This document shows positions 8,722-17,949 of a stretch of 35,884 nt of DNA, piece after piece. The notes beneath the pieces are model-generated. The model was not told the DNA's origin. It made no database searches and saw only the letters and a program-made list of their open reading frames with translations. Position 1 is the first letter of the stretch. Every line of letters starts with the position of its first letter. The translations under genes were made by a program, and so were the position numbers. Source of the stretch: Bacteroidota bacterium (GTDB lineage Bacteria > Bacteroidota > Bacteroidia > Bacteroidales > Rikenellaceae); the NCBI GenBank assembly GCA_023443765.1, contig JAEZTA010000032.1:1-35884 (forward strand), written 5' to 3'.

Positions 8722-8742
8722 ATTACTCGCGTAATTGTTGGG
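8716..8742 (-). other. Hairpin across the stop codon of the phosphoesterase gene
   Basis: CCCAA plus AATTAC (8716-8726) pair with GTAATT (8731-8736) and TTGGG (8738-8742), leaving a single bulged G at 8737 and a 4-base loop TCGC. It spans the TAA stop of the phosphoesterase gene at the boundary between the two proposed transcription units. No T run follows, so a partial terminator or RNA-processing site is possible, not shown. Confidence 0.45.
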
Positions 8743-10894
8743 TGTAGACTTTCCCGAAGCGGTTCGTAACCCGTATCAGTACCGGCGAGTCCACAGCCGA
8801 TGTCACGGCCGAGAACATGTGCGGGGTGCTCTGGGCACTGGCGGCGCCCTTCGACATGTCGTCGCCCGAGGGTTTGTAGACCTTCTCGACGTAGGCGAGG
8901 TAGTTGGGGTCCTTGCGCATCTGGCGCGTTACTGTGAGCGGTGTGTTGTTTTCGAGCACCTCGACCTTCCATGCGGCGTCCCATCCGCCCCAGACGTTGA
9001 CCAGGATTTCGTTGGCCACGGTCTTGTCCTTGTGGGGCTGTTTGTTCATGTCGTAGGCCGTGAAAGCGCGGTCGGCGCCCAGTTCGCTGCCCTTGTAGCT
9101 CCAGCGGATGTTGCGGCCGCTGATCTCGTAGACGCCGTAGCCCACGGGGGTACCGTCGGTCGCCGAACTGTATTCTACGCCGCCGTTGAATCCCTTGACG
9201 TTGTACCAGAGCGATCCGCAGACCGAACCCAGGTTGTGCTCGCGGATGGCGGCGTTGCCGGGGACCGTGCCTGTGTGGTTGTTGTGCCAGTGGCCCGAGA
9301 GTACCAGTACGTCGGTGAACCCGGCGAGGCGGCTGACGAGGGCCGATGCGTTGCGGAATCCGGGGTTGAGCGTCGGATTGAGTTGGCGGCAGGCTGTGAG
9401 CGGCGCGTGGATCCAGATCATCACCGGTGCAGTTTTGTCCGCGACGGTTGCCAGGTCGGCTTCGAGCCATTGCAGCTGGCGGTCCGAGAGTTCGATGGCG
9501 TGGTATCCGTCGCCGAAGACGCCCTGCGAAGCCCCGTTGTTGTCGATGCGGACGTTGTCGAGCGCGATGCAGTGGACTTCGCCCAGGTTGACCGAATACC
9601 AGGTCGGGCCGAGGTGGCGGCGGTAAGGCTCCTTCGTGGCATGGTCTCCGGCGATGTAACGGTCGTAGTCGTGGTTGCCGATGGCGTGGAAGAACGGGAT
9701 GCCGAATTCGCCGATCAGCGAGCGGTACTCCGGGAATCCGAATCCGTAGAGGTACATGTTCTTGTCGAAGATCATGTCGCCGACCGACAGGGCGTAGACC
9801 TTGCGGCCTCCGAGTTCGGAGACGGTTTTTTTGAAGTCGGGGACGAACGAGTTGCGGCAGCTCATCAGCGACGACTGCGGGACCATCAGGCGGGAGTTGT
9901 TGTCGATCTGGATGTCGGCGGTGGCCAGCAGTACGTAATCGTCCGTGCCGGTTTTCGTCAGGGCGAAGTCGTAGCGGTCGCGGTCGGCGTCGAGCAGGTG
10001 GTAGAACTGCGGGACGGGACCGTCGGCCGTAGCCTCGTAGCCGCGGGGCAGGGTGACGAACACCACCTCCGACACGCGGTCCGAGACGATCGACCAGACG
10101 CCCTGCGCGTCGCTCTTCACCACCTGGAGCCCGTCGGAAACGGCAACTCCCGCCAGCGCTTCGCTGCCCGCGTAGACGCGGCCGTAGAGGTTCGTCCCTT
10201 CGGGAAGCGTCGCAGGGTCGATGCGGTCGAAGGGCGAAACCGTGACGGCGGTCGTGCCGAGCAGTTGCCGGTCGGCGCCGCGTTCGATCCATACTTCGTG
10301 GTCGCCCGAGGCGAGTGACGCCGGGAATTGGATGGTGATGCCCTCCGTATCGCTCCCCAGGACGACGGCTTCCACGCCGGCCTGCCCTTCGGCGGCGAGC
10401 CGGATTTTGTCGTCGGCTGTGAAACCTTCGCCCGGGATAGTCACGATCTCGCCGCGGTCCACGGTGTAGGCGGCTTCGAGCCGCACGTTGCGCACGAGGC
10501 GGAAAATGTCAACGTTGAGCGTCGTCGTGCCGAGGAACTGGGTCTGCGCGTCGCGCATGCACCAGAGGCTCCAGCGTCCGGTGGTGACCTCCTTCGGGAT
10601 GCGGAACGTCGCGTCGGTGGGTGTGAATCCGCTGATCGTCAGGGAGGTCTGTTCGGCCGATTCGCCCCGTTCGCCCGGCGTCAGGGCGAGGCGGTCGCCC
10701 GCGGCGAATTTCAGCACCCGGAGGGTCATTTCGCCCTCGTAGTCGAGGTCGTAGGCGTCGTCCACCAGCGCGATGACGAAATGGTCTTCGCGCGGGGCTT
10801 CCTGCTGCGTTTCGTCCGAATCGGAACATCCGGCCAGCAGCGGTCCGCCGGCCAGCGCCGCGGCGACGAGAAATCTGTATAGTAGCTGTTTCAT
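8723..10894 (-). CDS. Calcineurin-like metallophosphoesterase lipoprotein
   Basis: The 723-residue protein has a lipoprotein signal with Cys23 followed by SDSDE, so surface export is likely. Residues about 35-230 form two Ig/TIG-like beta domains, and 235-315 resemble the MetallophosN module (LYGRVYAGSEALAGVAVSDG). The metallophosphoesterase core follows: Asp327 and Gln329 (DIQ in place of the common DxH), GD at 372-373, GNHD at 406-409, His496 in WIHAP and GHWH at 534-537. The C-terminal 130 residues resemble the MetallophosC module. It should cleave a phosphomonoester or phosphodiester outside the cell using two metal ions. It lies between the surface glycan-binding protein gene (9 bases upstream) and gntR, in the sialic-acid locus, where its substrate is unknown. 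The metal motifs look intact. Confidence 0.85.
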   Translation of the reverse strand: MKQLLYRFLVAAALAGGPLLAGCSDSDETQQEAPREDHFVIALVDDAYDLDYEGEMTLRVLKFAAGDRLALTPGERGESAEQTSLTISGFTPTDATFRIPKEVTTGRWSLWCMRDAQTQFLGTTTLNVDIFRLVRNVRLEAAYTVDRGEIVTIPGEGFTADDKIRLAAEGQAGVEAVVLGSDTEGITIQFPASLASGDHEVWIERGADRQLLGTTAVTVSPFDRIDPATLPEGTNLYGRVYAGSEALAGVAVSDGLQVVKSDAQGVWSIVSDRVSEVVFVTLPRGYEATADGPVPQFYHLLDADRDRYDFALTKTGTDDYVLLATADIQIDNNSRLMVPQSSLMSCRNSFVPDFKKTVSELGGRKVYALSVGDMIFDKNMYLYGFGFPEYRSLIGEFGIPFFHAIGNHDYDRYIAGDHATKEPYRRHLGPTWYSVNLGEVHCIALDNVRIDNNGASQGVFGDGYHAIELSDRQLQWLEADLATVADKTAPVMIWIHAPLTACRQLNPTLNPGFRNASALVSRLAGFTDVLVLSGHWHNNHTGTVPGNAAIREHNLGSVCGSLWYNVKGFNGGVEYSSATDGTPVGYGVYEISGRNIRWSYKGSELGADRAFTAYDMNKQPHKDKTVANEILVNVWGGWDAAWKVEVLENNTPLTVTRQMRKDPNYLAYVEKVYKPSGDDMSKGAASAQSTPHMFSAVTSAVDSPVLIRVTNRFGKVYTQQLRE

Positions 10895-10903
10895 GGCGTT
10901 CGG

Positions 10904-13003
10904 TTATTTGATTTCCACGATTCCGATGTGTCCCACGCGCGTTGTGCCGGTCGAGGCGATCTGCACGTTGTTGTGCTGGGCGTTGACCTCGGCGGCGCAG
11001 CGCACGAGGATCGTCACCTGCTGTTTGCCGCGCATGGCGTCGGGCAGGCGGAAGCTGTACGGGAAGAGGAACGGCGTGAAGTTGATGCACGGGGCGTCGT
11101 AGGTGCCGATGTCCTCGAACTTCACCTTCGTGAGGTCGCTTTCGGTCGTGTCGCTCCACTGGACCTTCATCTTGCCCGGACCGCCCTTCGAACTGGTGCT
11201 CGTGAGGTAGAGGTAGAGCGCGCCCGTGGCGTTGCGCAGCGTGTTGGTGCGGATGATGAAGGCCTCGCCCACCTCGTCGTTGTTCGACACCAGCGAATGG
11301 TGTGTCGTCACGTTCCACCAGAGTTTGGCGTTGAGGCTGTAATAGTGCCCGGCCTCGTCGGCGAACGGGATGTCGTACTGACGGCGTACGTCGGTCGTGA
11401 GCCAGTAGGAGGCAATGGCCCCCGAACTGCCCGGGAAAACGTCGAAGTTGTTGGTGTCGTCGTAGACCGAGAAGACCACCGAACTCCGGTCGTCGCCCGC
11501 ATTGCCGATTGCGAAAGCCGGTACGGCGTCCTGCGCGAGCCACGGCCCGGCCTGCATCAGCGTCGTTGAGAAACGGGTTCCCGTGTCTGCCGAAAGTGCA
11601 TCGTCCTGCGTGTTGCGGATCTGGAGGATGTATTCACCGCGGAATCGGGTGACCAGCGCGGTCAGCGCACCCGATCCGGCCGGGAGGTTCTTGACATACA
11701 TTTCGGTGAAAGAACGTTGGAAATAGAGCTTCACGACGTTGCCCTTCGTGTCGCGCACGAGCTGCGGGGCGAGCGTGTGGTAGGGGAAGAGGCTCCGGTA
11801 ACCGGCTTTCACATTCTTCACCCATTCCGTTTCGGTGCTCTCCTCATTGTTGGCCTCCTTTTCATAGAACGGGGCGTAACCGCCGTAGGGCGTCACGAAC
11901 TCGACAGGGTCGATGCGGACCACCGTGTTGGCGTACTGCGCCAGGTCGCCCATGTCGTTCAGGGCCACCGAAACCGGGGCTGCGGGCGCTTCGTCGGTGC
12001 TGCGCTTGACGGAAGAGGCTGCGAAATCGACCACGCAGAGGTTGCCCTCGGCGTCGTTGCGGAACTCGGCGCCGTACATGTGTATGGCGACCTTGCGGTT
12101 CTGGGCATACCATCCCTGCTGTTCGGCGGAAGGGGTCAGGAACTCGTTCTTGTCCTTGAGTACGAACTTGATGCCGCGGCCGCTGGCGTCCTGTACGTAA
12201 AGTACGCTGTCGGGCAGGTTCCTGCGCTCGAAGTCGCTGGTTACCCAGCCTTCGACGGCATAGTTGTCCTCCAACTCGAAACGTCCTTCGGCGTCGAGCT
12301 GCACCTCGCTCAGGAGGCGGGCCATCGTCACCATTTCGGCGTGTTCGAACGACGTGTTGCCGTCCATCTGCTCGACGGGAACCGACACCTTGTAATCGCC
12401 GCCGACCATGCGGAAGCTGATCTGGCCCGTGCGCTTGGGCTGGGCCGTGTTGTCGGTAAAGAGGAACTGCTGCGAGGTTTCGGTGGTCTCGCCGAGCGAA
12501 ATCCATGCGTCGCCCTCATCGACGGTCGCTTCCCACTTCACGTTGCTCGTGATGCCGACGGTGACGGGCGTCCCGGCGATGTCGACCCGGATTTTGGGCG
12601 ACGTGAGGTTGGTTTTGATCTCGGGGGTCAGGCCGGCCTGTTTCACGCGGATTTGTCCCGCGACGCCGTGCGCCGTGCGGATGTCGAACGTCATTTCGCG
12701 ACCATAGGCGTCGTTGATGGCCTTGACGGTGAGCGTCGTGCGGCCGTTGTCGTCGCCGTAAGCGGGCCATACGTCGATCCACGAGGCTTTGGGGTCTTGC
12801 GGGGCGATCTCCCAGTGTCCCGAGCGGGAGAAGAACGAAATGTCTTTCGTACCGCCTTCGGCCGGGCATTCGAACAGGTTGTCGCCGTTGAGGAAGCTCA
12901 TCCCGCCCCCGCCGGTCGTGTCGTCGTCGGAGCACCCGGCAGCCACTGCCGCGGCCAGGAGCAGCGCTTTCGGACGGAGTATGTTGAAAAATTGACGGAT
13001 CAT
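10904..13003 (-). CDS. Surface lipoprotein with BACON and DUF5689-like domains, probable glycan-binding protein
   Basis: The 699-residue protein has a lipoprotein signal with Cys24 followed by SDDD, fitting surface export. Two BACON-like domains span about 40-125 (FECPAEGGTKDISFFSRSG) and 128-215 (VTVGITSNVKWEATVDEG). Residues about 225-480 resemble DUF5689, recognised by VEGWVTSDFERRNLPDSVLY and the QDASGRGI motif. The C-terminal part, from about 500, looks like a beta-sandwich carbohydrate-binding region. It is the first gene after susD (22 bases), the position usually held by SusE-type surface glycan-binding proteins, so that role is the best inference. No catalytic motif was seen. Confidence 0.8.
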   Translation of the reverse strand: MIRQFFNILRPKALLLAAAVAAGCSDDDTTGGGGMSFLNGDNLFECPAEGGTKDISFFSRSGHWEIAPQDPKASWIDVWPAYGDDNGRTTLTVKAINDAYGREMTFDIRTAHGVAGQIRVKQAGLTPEIKTNLTSPKIRVDIAGTPVTVGITSNVKWEATVDEGDAWISLGETTETSQQFLFTDNTAQPKRTGQISFRMVGGDYKVSVPVEQMDGNTSFEHAEMVTMARLLSEVQLDAEGRFELEDNYAVEGWVTSDFERRNLPDSVLYVQDASGRGIKFVLKDKNEFLTPSAEQQGWYAQNRKVAIHMYGAEFRNDAEGNLCVVDFAASSVKRSTDEAPAAPVSVALNDMGDLAQYANTVVRIDPVEFVTPYGGYAPFYEKEANNEESTETEWVKNVKAGYRSLFPYHTLAPQLVRDTKGNVVKLYFQRSFTEMYVKNLPAGSGALTALVTRFRGEYILQIRNTQDDALSADTGTRFSTTLMQAGPWLAQDAVPAFAIGNAGDDRSSVVFSVYDDTNNFDVFPGSSGAIASYWLTTDVRRQYDIPFADEAGHYYSLNAKLWWNVTTHHSLVSNNDEVGEAFIIRTNTLRNATGALYLYLTSTSSKGGPGKMKVQWSDTTESDLTKVKFEDIGTYDAPCINFTPFLFPYSFRLPDAMRGKQQVTILVRCAAEVNAQHNNVQIASTGTTRVGHIGIVEIK

Positions 13004-13025
13004 ATCTTGCTGAATTTTTAAGGTT

Positions 13026-14579
13026 TTAGTTCACTGCGCCTTTTTCCAGTTCCACGGCGCGCTTGCTCCACCAGACGGGCGTCAGCATGTTGTCGCCGCC
13101 GACGGTTCCCCGCCCGACGACCGGATAGGTCGCTTTCATCCGGGCGATCTGCTTCTCGTAATTGCCCTTGTTGGTCGAGATCAGCATTTGTCCGTAGCCC
13201 AGGCGAGTGGGCAGGACGCCTTCGTTCTGTACGTCGGGGCCGATCGGCAGCGAGGGGTAACCCGTGCGGCGGTAGTCGCACCACGCCTCGAAACCCTGCA
13301 GGAAAAGCGATACCCACTTTTGCCGGATAATCTGCTCCTGTGTGCCGTTGTAGGCGACTTTCGATCCTGCGCCGTGCAGGAACCGGTCGATGTTCGCGTC
13401 GGAGATCGAGGGATTCCACTGCCGGATCGAATTGGTGACGGCCTTTTCGTAGTACTCCTCTGCGACGGCTTCCCCGCCGGGGATCATTCCGGTGTGGGCC
13501 GCTTCGCTGAGGATGAAGAAGAGTTCCGACGCGGTCATGAACCAAACCGGGGTGGTGTATTGTTTGAGCACCGAGGCGTTCATCACGCAGGCGCCCTGGC
13601 CGTCGGGATCGACTACGCCGCTCTCCACGCCGTGCACGTCGTCTGCGGAAACGATTTTCACCCATTTGTCCATCCGGGGGTCGGAAGTCGAGGTCAGCTG
13701 GTCGATGAAGAACGACGAACATTTGTGCGAGGAGGTCGTGAACGAGCCGTCGGTCATGTCGCCGAACAGGTTGCGGAAGGGCGAGACGCCGGTGTAGTTC
13801 ACTTTGGCGTCGTCGTCGCAGGAGGCGAAAACGGGGTATTTGACCGGGTTCCCGACAATCTGCTGCATGATGGCCGCCGTGCCCGCTTCGGGGCGGTTGC
13901 TCAGGCGCATGCAGAGGCGCAGACAGAGCGAGTTGGTGAATTTCTGCCAGGCGGCGATGTTGCCGCCGTAGAGCAGGTCTTTGCCCGGGACGGTCAGCGG
14001 AGAGGTATAGTTACCGTTGTTGTCCGTGGCGGTCCGGTAGAGGTCGTTGGCTGCGAGCAGCATCCCGATCAGCGCGGGGTAAACCTCCGACTGCGGGTCG
14101 ATTGCCGGCTGGGTGATGTCGTCTTCGATACGGTAGGCCTCCTTGTAGGGGATGTCGCCGTAGAGGTCGGCCACGAGCGATACGAACACCGCTTTCAGGG
14201 TCATGGCTATGGCCTGTGCGTTGTGGTCGTCGTAGTTTTTGCCCAACGCGATCATGTGGTGGGCGTTGGCGGCGTAACGCTGGAAGCGGTCCCAGGGGGT
14301 TCCGAAATCCGAGGCCTGGAAAACGTAGAGGTGCAGGCGTCCGCTGGCGCTGCAGTCGACGGTATACTGCATCAGCTCGCTGTTGACCCTCCACGAACGT
14401 TCGTAGATGTAGTAGGCTCCCGTCGAGATCAGTTGTTCGAGCAGCGTATTCGGGTCGACTTTGCCGTATTCGGGGGTTTCGCCGTTGGTGTTGTACTCCT
14501 CGAACTTCCCGGTGCACGAACTGAGGCTCGTGATGGCCAGGAGAGCGAGGGCTGCGGTGTATGAAAGTATCTTTTTCAT
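13026..14579 (-). CDS. SusD/RagB-family nutrient-binding lipoprotein (SusD-like_2 type)
   Basis: The protein has 517 residues from ATG at 14579-14577, four bases after the susC stop. An upstream in-frame start at 14612 would overlap susC and precede the signal peptide. MKKILSYTAALALLAITSLS ends at a lipobox with Cys22. The helical TPR-like scaffold and the LVADLYGDIPYKEA motif match the SusD-like_2 group more than classic SusD. It should form the lid of the SusC barrel at the surface and capture sialoglycans or free sialic acid; the closest described analogue would be NanU of Tannerella and Bacteroides. Specificity is inferred from the neighbouring sialidase, nanA and mutarotase. Confidence 0.92.
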   Translation of the reverse strand: MKKILSYTAALALLAITSLSSCTGKFEEYNTNGETPEYGKVDPNTLLEQLISTGAYYIYERSWRVNSELMQYTVDCSASGRLHLYVFQASDFGTPWDRFQRYAANAHHMIALGKNYDDHNAQAIAMTLKAVFVSLVADLYGDIPYKEAYRIEDDITQPAIDPQSEVYPALIGMLLAANDLYRTATDNNGNYTSPLTVPGKDLLYGGNIAAWQKFTNSLCLRLCMRLSNRPEAGTAAIMQQIVGNPVKYPVFASCDDDAKVNYTGVSPFRNLFGDMTDGSFTTSSHKCSSFFIDQLTSTSDPRMDKWVKIVSADDVHGVESGVVDPDGQGACVMNASVLKQYTTPVWFMTASELFFILSEAAHTGMIPGGEAVAEEYYEKAVTNSIRQWNPSISDANIDRFLHGAGSKVAYNGTQEQIIRQKWVSLFLQGFEAWCDYRRTGYPSLPIGPDVQNEGVLPTRLGYGQMLISTNKGNYEKQIARMKATYPVVGRGTVGGDNMLTPVWWSKRAVELEKGAVN

Positions 14580-14583
14580 AAAG

Positions 14584-17500
14584 TCAGAAGCTGAGTTTGA
14601 TGTTGAAACCATAGGTGCGGGTCATCGGGTAGGAGGCCGTTTCAAAGCCTCGGGTGATGCTGGATCCGTTGAGTGTACCCACTTCCGGATCGTAGAAGGG
14701 CCATTTGCTCCAACAGAAGAGGTTTGTGCCGAAGACGGCCACCGAAGCGTCCTGCAATACGCGCGTGCGGGCCACCCATTTTTTCGGGAGGGTCCACTCC
14801 AGACGCACTTCGCGCAGCTTGAGGTAGGAGGTGTCGAACGTGCTGGTCTCGACGTTGTTCATCGAATAGACGCGGTCGAGGTAGTAGGTGACGACGTTTT
14901 CGGTGATCGTCGCGTTGGGCGTGTAGACCATGTTGCCCTGTGCGTCGAGACCGCGGGCTACGACGCCTTCGTGCAGCACGCCGCCGTAACGCCCGTAGAG
15001 CGTGTTGGTCAGCTTGCCCTGGCGCGAAAGCTGGGCGTGGGTCAACGAGTAGGCCATGCCGCTCCATTGCGCCGAGAAGGTGGCGCTCAGGCGGACGCCC
15101 TTGTATTTGAACGAGGTCGAGACGCCGGCGCGCCAGTCGGGCTGGACGTTGCCCATCTTGATCCGTTCGTCGGTCGATAGCGTCGGGTAGCCGAAGTTGT
15201 CGATCACGGTCTGGCCCGAAACGTCGATGCGCGAGCCGTCGGTGTTGAGGATGTACGAGCCTTCGGGAGCTTTGGCGTAACCGTAGCCGTAGAGGTCGCC
15301 GAGCGTACCGCCGGGGGTGGCGATCACCTGTCCGCGGGCTCCCGAGGAGATCACCCACGAATCGACTCCCGGGGCCAGGCTGATGACTTTGTTCCAGTTT
15401 TTCGACCACGTGAGGTTGATGTCCCAGTTGAAGTTCCTGGTGCGCACGGGCTGCAGGCGCGAGGCGAGTTCGACGCCGCGGTTGCGGATTTCACCCGCGT
15501 TGATGTATTTCGAACTGACGCCCGTACTGTAATCCACCGGGGTGTCGATAATCTGGTCGGTGGTCGTGTTGTTGTAGAACGCCGCGTCGAGGGTGATGCG
15601 GTTGCGCAGGAACTTGGCTTCGAGGCCCACTTCCCAGCTTTCGACGTTCTCGGGCTTCATGTTGCGGAGCGCCCAGGTCGTAGGCAGGAAATAGCCGCTC
15701 GAAAAGTCGGTGACCGCATAGTTGTTGTTGATGACGAACGCGCTGGTGTCGTTGCCCACGTTGGCCCACGAGGCGCGCAGTTTGAGGAACGTGAGCCACG
15801 GCATGCTGTCGCGGAGTCCCAACGCCTTGGTGTCGGTGAGCACCCAGCTGGCGCTGACCGAGGGGTAGAAGAACGACCAGTGGCCCGGCGCAAGGGCGCT
15901 CGACCAGTCGTTGCGGCCCGTGATGTCGAGGAACAGGCAGTCGTCGTAGCTCAACTGCACCAATCCGTAGAGGCTGTTGACCATCTTGCGGGTGTGCTGG
16001 CTCTTGGTGATGACGCCCGACTTGGCGTTCGCGAGGTTGTAGACGCCTGCGGTGAGCAGTTCCTCGGCCGTAGAGGTCACCACGCGGCTCTCCTGGTACA
16101 TGCTGTTGCCGCCGAGGCTGACGTTGACGTGGAACTTGCCTAAGGGGCGTTCATACGTGAGGAGGAAGTCGTTGTTCATCTCGGTATTTTCGACGTTCTG
16201 CTGCCGGTAGTAACCGTTCAGGTTCGACAGCGTGCCGAACGGCTTGCGGCGCGTGCGGAACTCGCGATTCATGTCGAGACCCGTGCGGAGCATCAGTTTC
16301 AGCCCCTTGTAAATATCGAACGTGGCGCTGACGTTGCCGTAGACGCGGTCGCGGTCCATCGTGTTGAGTTGTTCGTACGCCTGCGAGTAGGGGTTGTCCG
16401 AGAGGTTGTTCAGGGCGTTCGGATAGACGACGCGTGAGGCAGGGTCGCCGGTGAAACTCTGCCGGTACTCCTGTTCGTACCAACGTATGTCGAGGTTGTT
16501 GCGGCTCCAGAGCAGCGTGTAGGTGGGAGACGAGGTGCTGTAACCGATCATCGGAAGGTTGTCGCTGTCCTTGCGGTAGTAGTTGATCTTTCCGGCCAGC
16601 TCCACGAAGCGGAATTTCTGGGCGAGGGAGATCGAGAAACTCTGCGTCTTGTAGCCCGTATTGGGGACGATCCACGTGTTGCGCACGTCGGTGAACGAGA
16701 CGCGGATCGAGCCGCCCTTGCCGTTGTTGCCCGAGATCGACACCGAGTTCTTATAGGTGGCGCCCGTTTCGAAGAACCCCTTGTACCAGTCGCGCGGTTT
16801 GAAGTCCATCGGGGTGTACATGCCGGTTTGGGGGTCGTACGAAGCCCACTGGTAGAACTTCTGTCCTTCGTAGCGGGGACCCCACGTGTAGCGGCTGTAC
16901 GTGCGCGAGGCGGCTTCGCCCGTGGTCGACTGGTCGGCCTTCACGGCGTAGAACGAGTAGGTACGGGCGCCGTTGTTGCCCGGACCGTATTCGTCCTGGA
17001 AGTCGGGCCAGTAGCCGGCGCGTTCGAACGAGAAATTCGAACTGAACGTAATGCCCAGCCCTTTGGTCGCCTTGCCGGCCTTGGTCGTGATGACGATGGC
17101 GCCGTTCGCCGCGCGCGATCCGTAGAGGGCCGTTGCCGCGGGCCCTTTGAGCACCGATACCGATTCGACATCTTCGGGATTGAGGTCGGCGGCTCCGTTG
17201 CCGTAGTCGACGCCTGCGTCGGTGTTGTCGTACGCCGCGCCGCCCATGGCCGTCATGCCGCTCGACATCGGGACGCCGTCGATGACGAACAGCGCCGTGT
17301 TGTTATCCATATTGACGGTCGATTCGCCGCGCAGCGTGACGCGCAGCGATCCGCCGGGGCCCGACGAGGCGTGGTCGAAATTAAGGCCTGCCACCTTGCC
17401 CGAAAGGGCGTCGAGCCAGTTGTTCGAGACGGCGGCCGTCAGGTCCTGGTTATCTACTTTCGAGACGGCATATCCCAGCGCCTTCTGTTCGCGGGTCATG

Positions 17501-17847
17501 CCCAGCGCCGTGACCACGACGCCTTCGATCGCCTCGGCCTTCGGACGCATTGTCACGTCGAGCCGGGTCTTCCCCCCCCCGATTCGCTGCGTTATCTCCT
17601 CATAGCCCAGATAGGTAAAGGCCAGCTCCTCGCCCTCTTTGGCGCGGATGCTGTACTGCCCGTCGGCTCCGGTGACGGTTCCCCGGTTGGGGGCGCCCCT
17701 GACGATCACCGTCACGCCGACGAGCGGGCTTTTCCCGTCTCCGTCGAACACGGTTCCCTGTACCGAACGTTCCTGAGCTGCGGCCGCGATCGCCAGCCAG
17801 AGGAATCCGGTCAGAAGGGTCGCTGTTCGTAGTAGTTTTGTTCTCAT
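14584..17847 (-). CDS. SusC/RagA-family TonB-linked outer-membrane receptor
   Basis: The 1087-residue protein has a signal peptide (1-25), a carboxypeptidase-like regulatory domain (about 29-102) and a probable Ton box IEGVVVTALG (107-116). The plug domain carries the SusC signature at 173-194 (LRGES through FVIDGVPM) and the motif ALYGSRAANGAIVITTKAGK. A long beta-barrel follows and ends in KLSF, a typical outer-membrane C-terminus with terminal phenylalanine. It should import sialic acid or sialylated oligosaccharides with SusD and TonB energy, like NanO. It opens the operon, behind a promoter with an overlapping dyad. A run of nine G residues at 17580-17572 encodes Gly90-Gly92; a one-base slip would cut the protein to about 100 residues. 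Confidence 0.95.
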   Translation of the reverse strand: MRTKLLRTATLLTGFLWLAIAAAAQERSVQGTVFDGDGKSPLVGVTVIVRGAPNRGTVTGADGQYSIRAKEGEELAFTYLGYEEITQRIGGGKTRLDVTMRPKAEAIEGVVVTALGMTREQKALGYAVSKVDNQDLTAAVSNNWLDALSGKVAGLNFDHASSGPGGSLRVTLRGESTVNMDNNTALFVIDGVPMSSGMTAMGGAAYDNTDAGVDYGNGAADLNPEDVESVSVLKGPAATALYGSRAANGAIVITTKAGKATKGLGITFSSNFSFERAGYWPDFQDEYGPGNNGARTYSFYAVKADQSTTGEAASRTYSRYTWGPRYEGQKFYQWASYDPQTGMYTPMDFKPRDWYKGFFETGATYKNSVSISGNNGKGGSIRVSFTDVRNTWIVPNTGYKTQSFSISLAQKFRFVELAGKINYYRKDSDNLPMIGYSTSSPTYTLLWSRNNLDIRWYEQEYRQSFTGDPASRVVYPNALNNLSDNPYSQAYEQLNTMDRDRVYGNVSATFDIYKGLKLMLRTGLDMNREFRTRRKPFGTLSNLNGYYRQQNVENTEMNNDFLLTYERPLGKFHVNVSLGGNSMYQESRVVTSTAEELLTAGVYNLANAKSGVITKSQHTRKMVNSLYGLVQLSYDDCLFLDITGRNDWSSALAPGHWSFFYPSVSASWVLTDTKALGLRDSMPWLTFLKLRASWANVGNDTSAFVINNNYAVTDFSSGYFLPTTWALRNMKPENVESWEVGLEAKFLRNRITLDAAFYNNTTTDQIIDTPVDYSTGVSSKYINAGEIRNRGVELASRLQPVRTRNFNWDINLTWSKNWNKVISLAPGVDSWVISSGARGQVIATPGGTLGDLYGYGYAKAPEGSYILNTDGSRIDVSGQTVIDNFGYPTLSTDERIKMGNVQPDWRAGVSTSFKYKGVRLSATFSAQWSGMAYSLTHAQLSRQGKLTNTLYGRYGGVLHEGVVARGLDAQGNMVYTPNATITENVVTYYLDRVYSMNNVETSTFDTSYLKLREVRLEWTLPKKWVARTRVLQDASVAVFGTNLFCWSKWPFYDPEVGTLNGSSITRGFETASYPMTRTYGFNIKLSF
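17572..17580 (-). repeat. Nine-G homopolymer in the susC reading frame
   Basis: Nine consecutive C on the plus strand (G on the coding strand) sit in frame at codons 90-92 of the SusC-like gene. Length changes of one or two bases would disrupt the frame, the classic behaviour of a slipped-strand contingency locus. The sequence shows the ON state. Confidence 0.9.
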
Positions 17848-17932
17848 TCTGTATGTGTTTAAGGTTCAGTCGGTAGTTGCGATAAATAAGAGACGGGTCG
17901 GATAGTGCGTCGGTTATTCGCCTTATTAATCT

Positions 17933-17949
17933 TATTTGTATGACAAATA
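17933..17949. promoter_or_regulatory. Dyad TATTTGT-ATG-ACAAATA, candidate FadR-type operator
   Basis: A perfect 7-bp inverted repeat with a 3-base spacer has the core GT-N3-AC typical of FadR-subfamily sites; it differs from the E. coli PdhR box (ATTGGTATGACCAAT) by one base in each arm. It overlaps the -7 element, so a bound repressor would block RNA polymerase. The FCD regulator at 7933-8661 is the natural candidate. Confidence 0.65.

Noticed and set aside
6847..8769. Plus-strand open frame of 640 codons
   Set aside because: It runs antisense across two well-supported genes and their junction; composition is that of a shadow frame.
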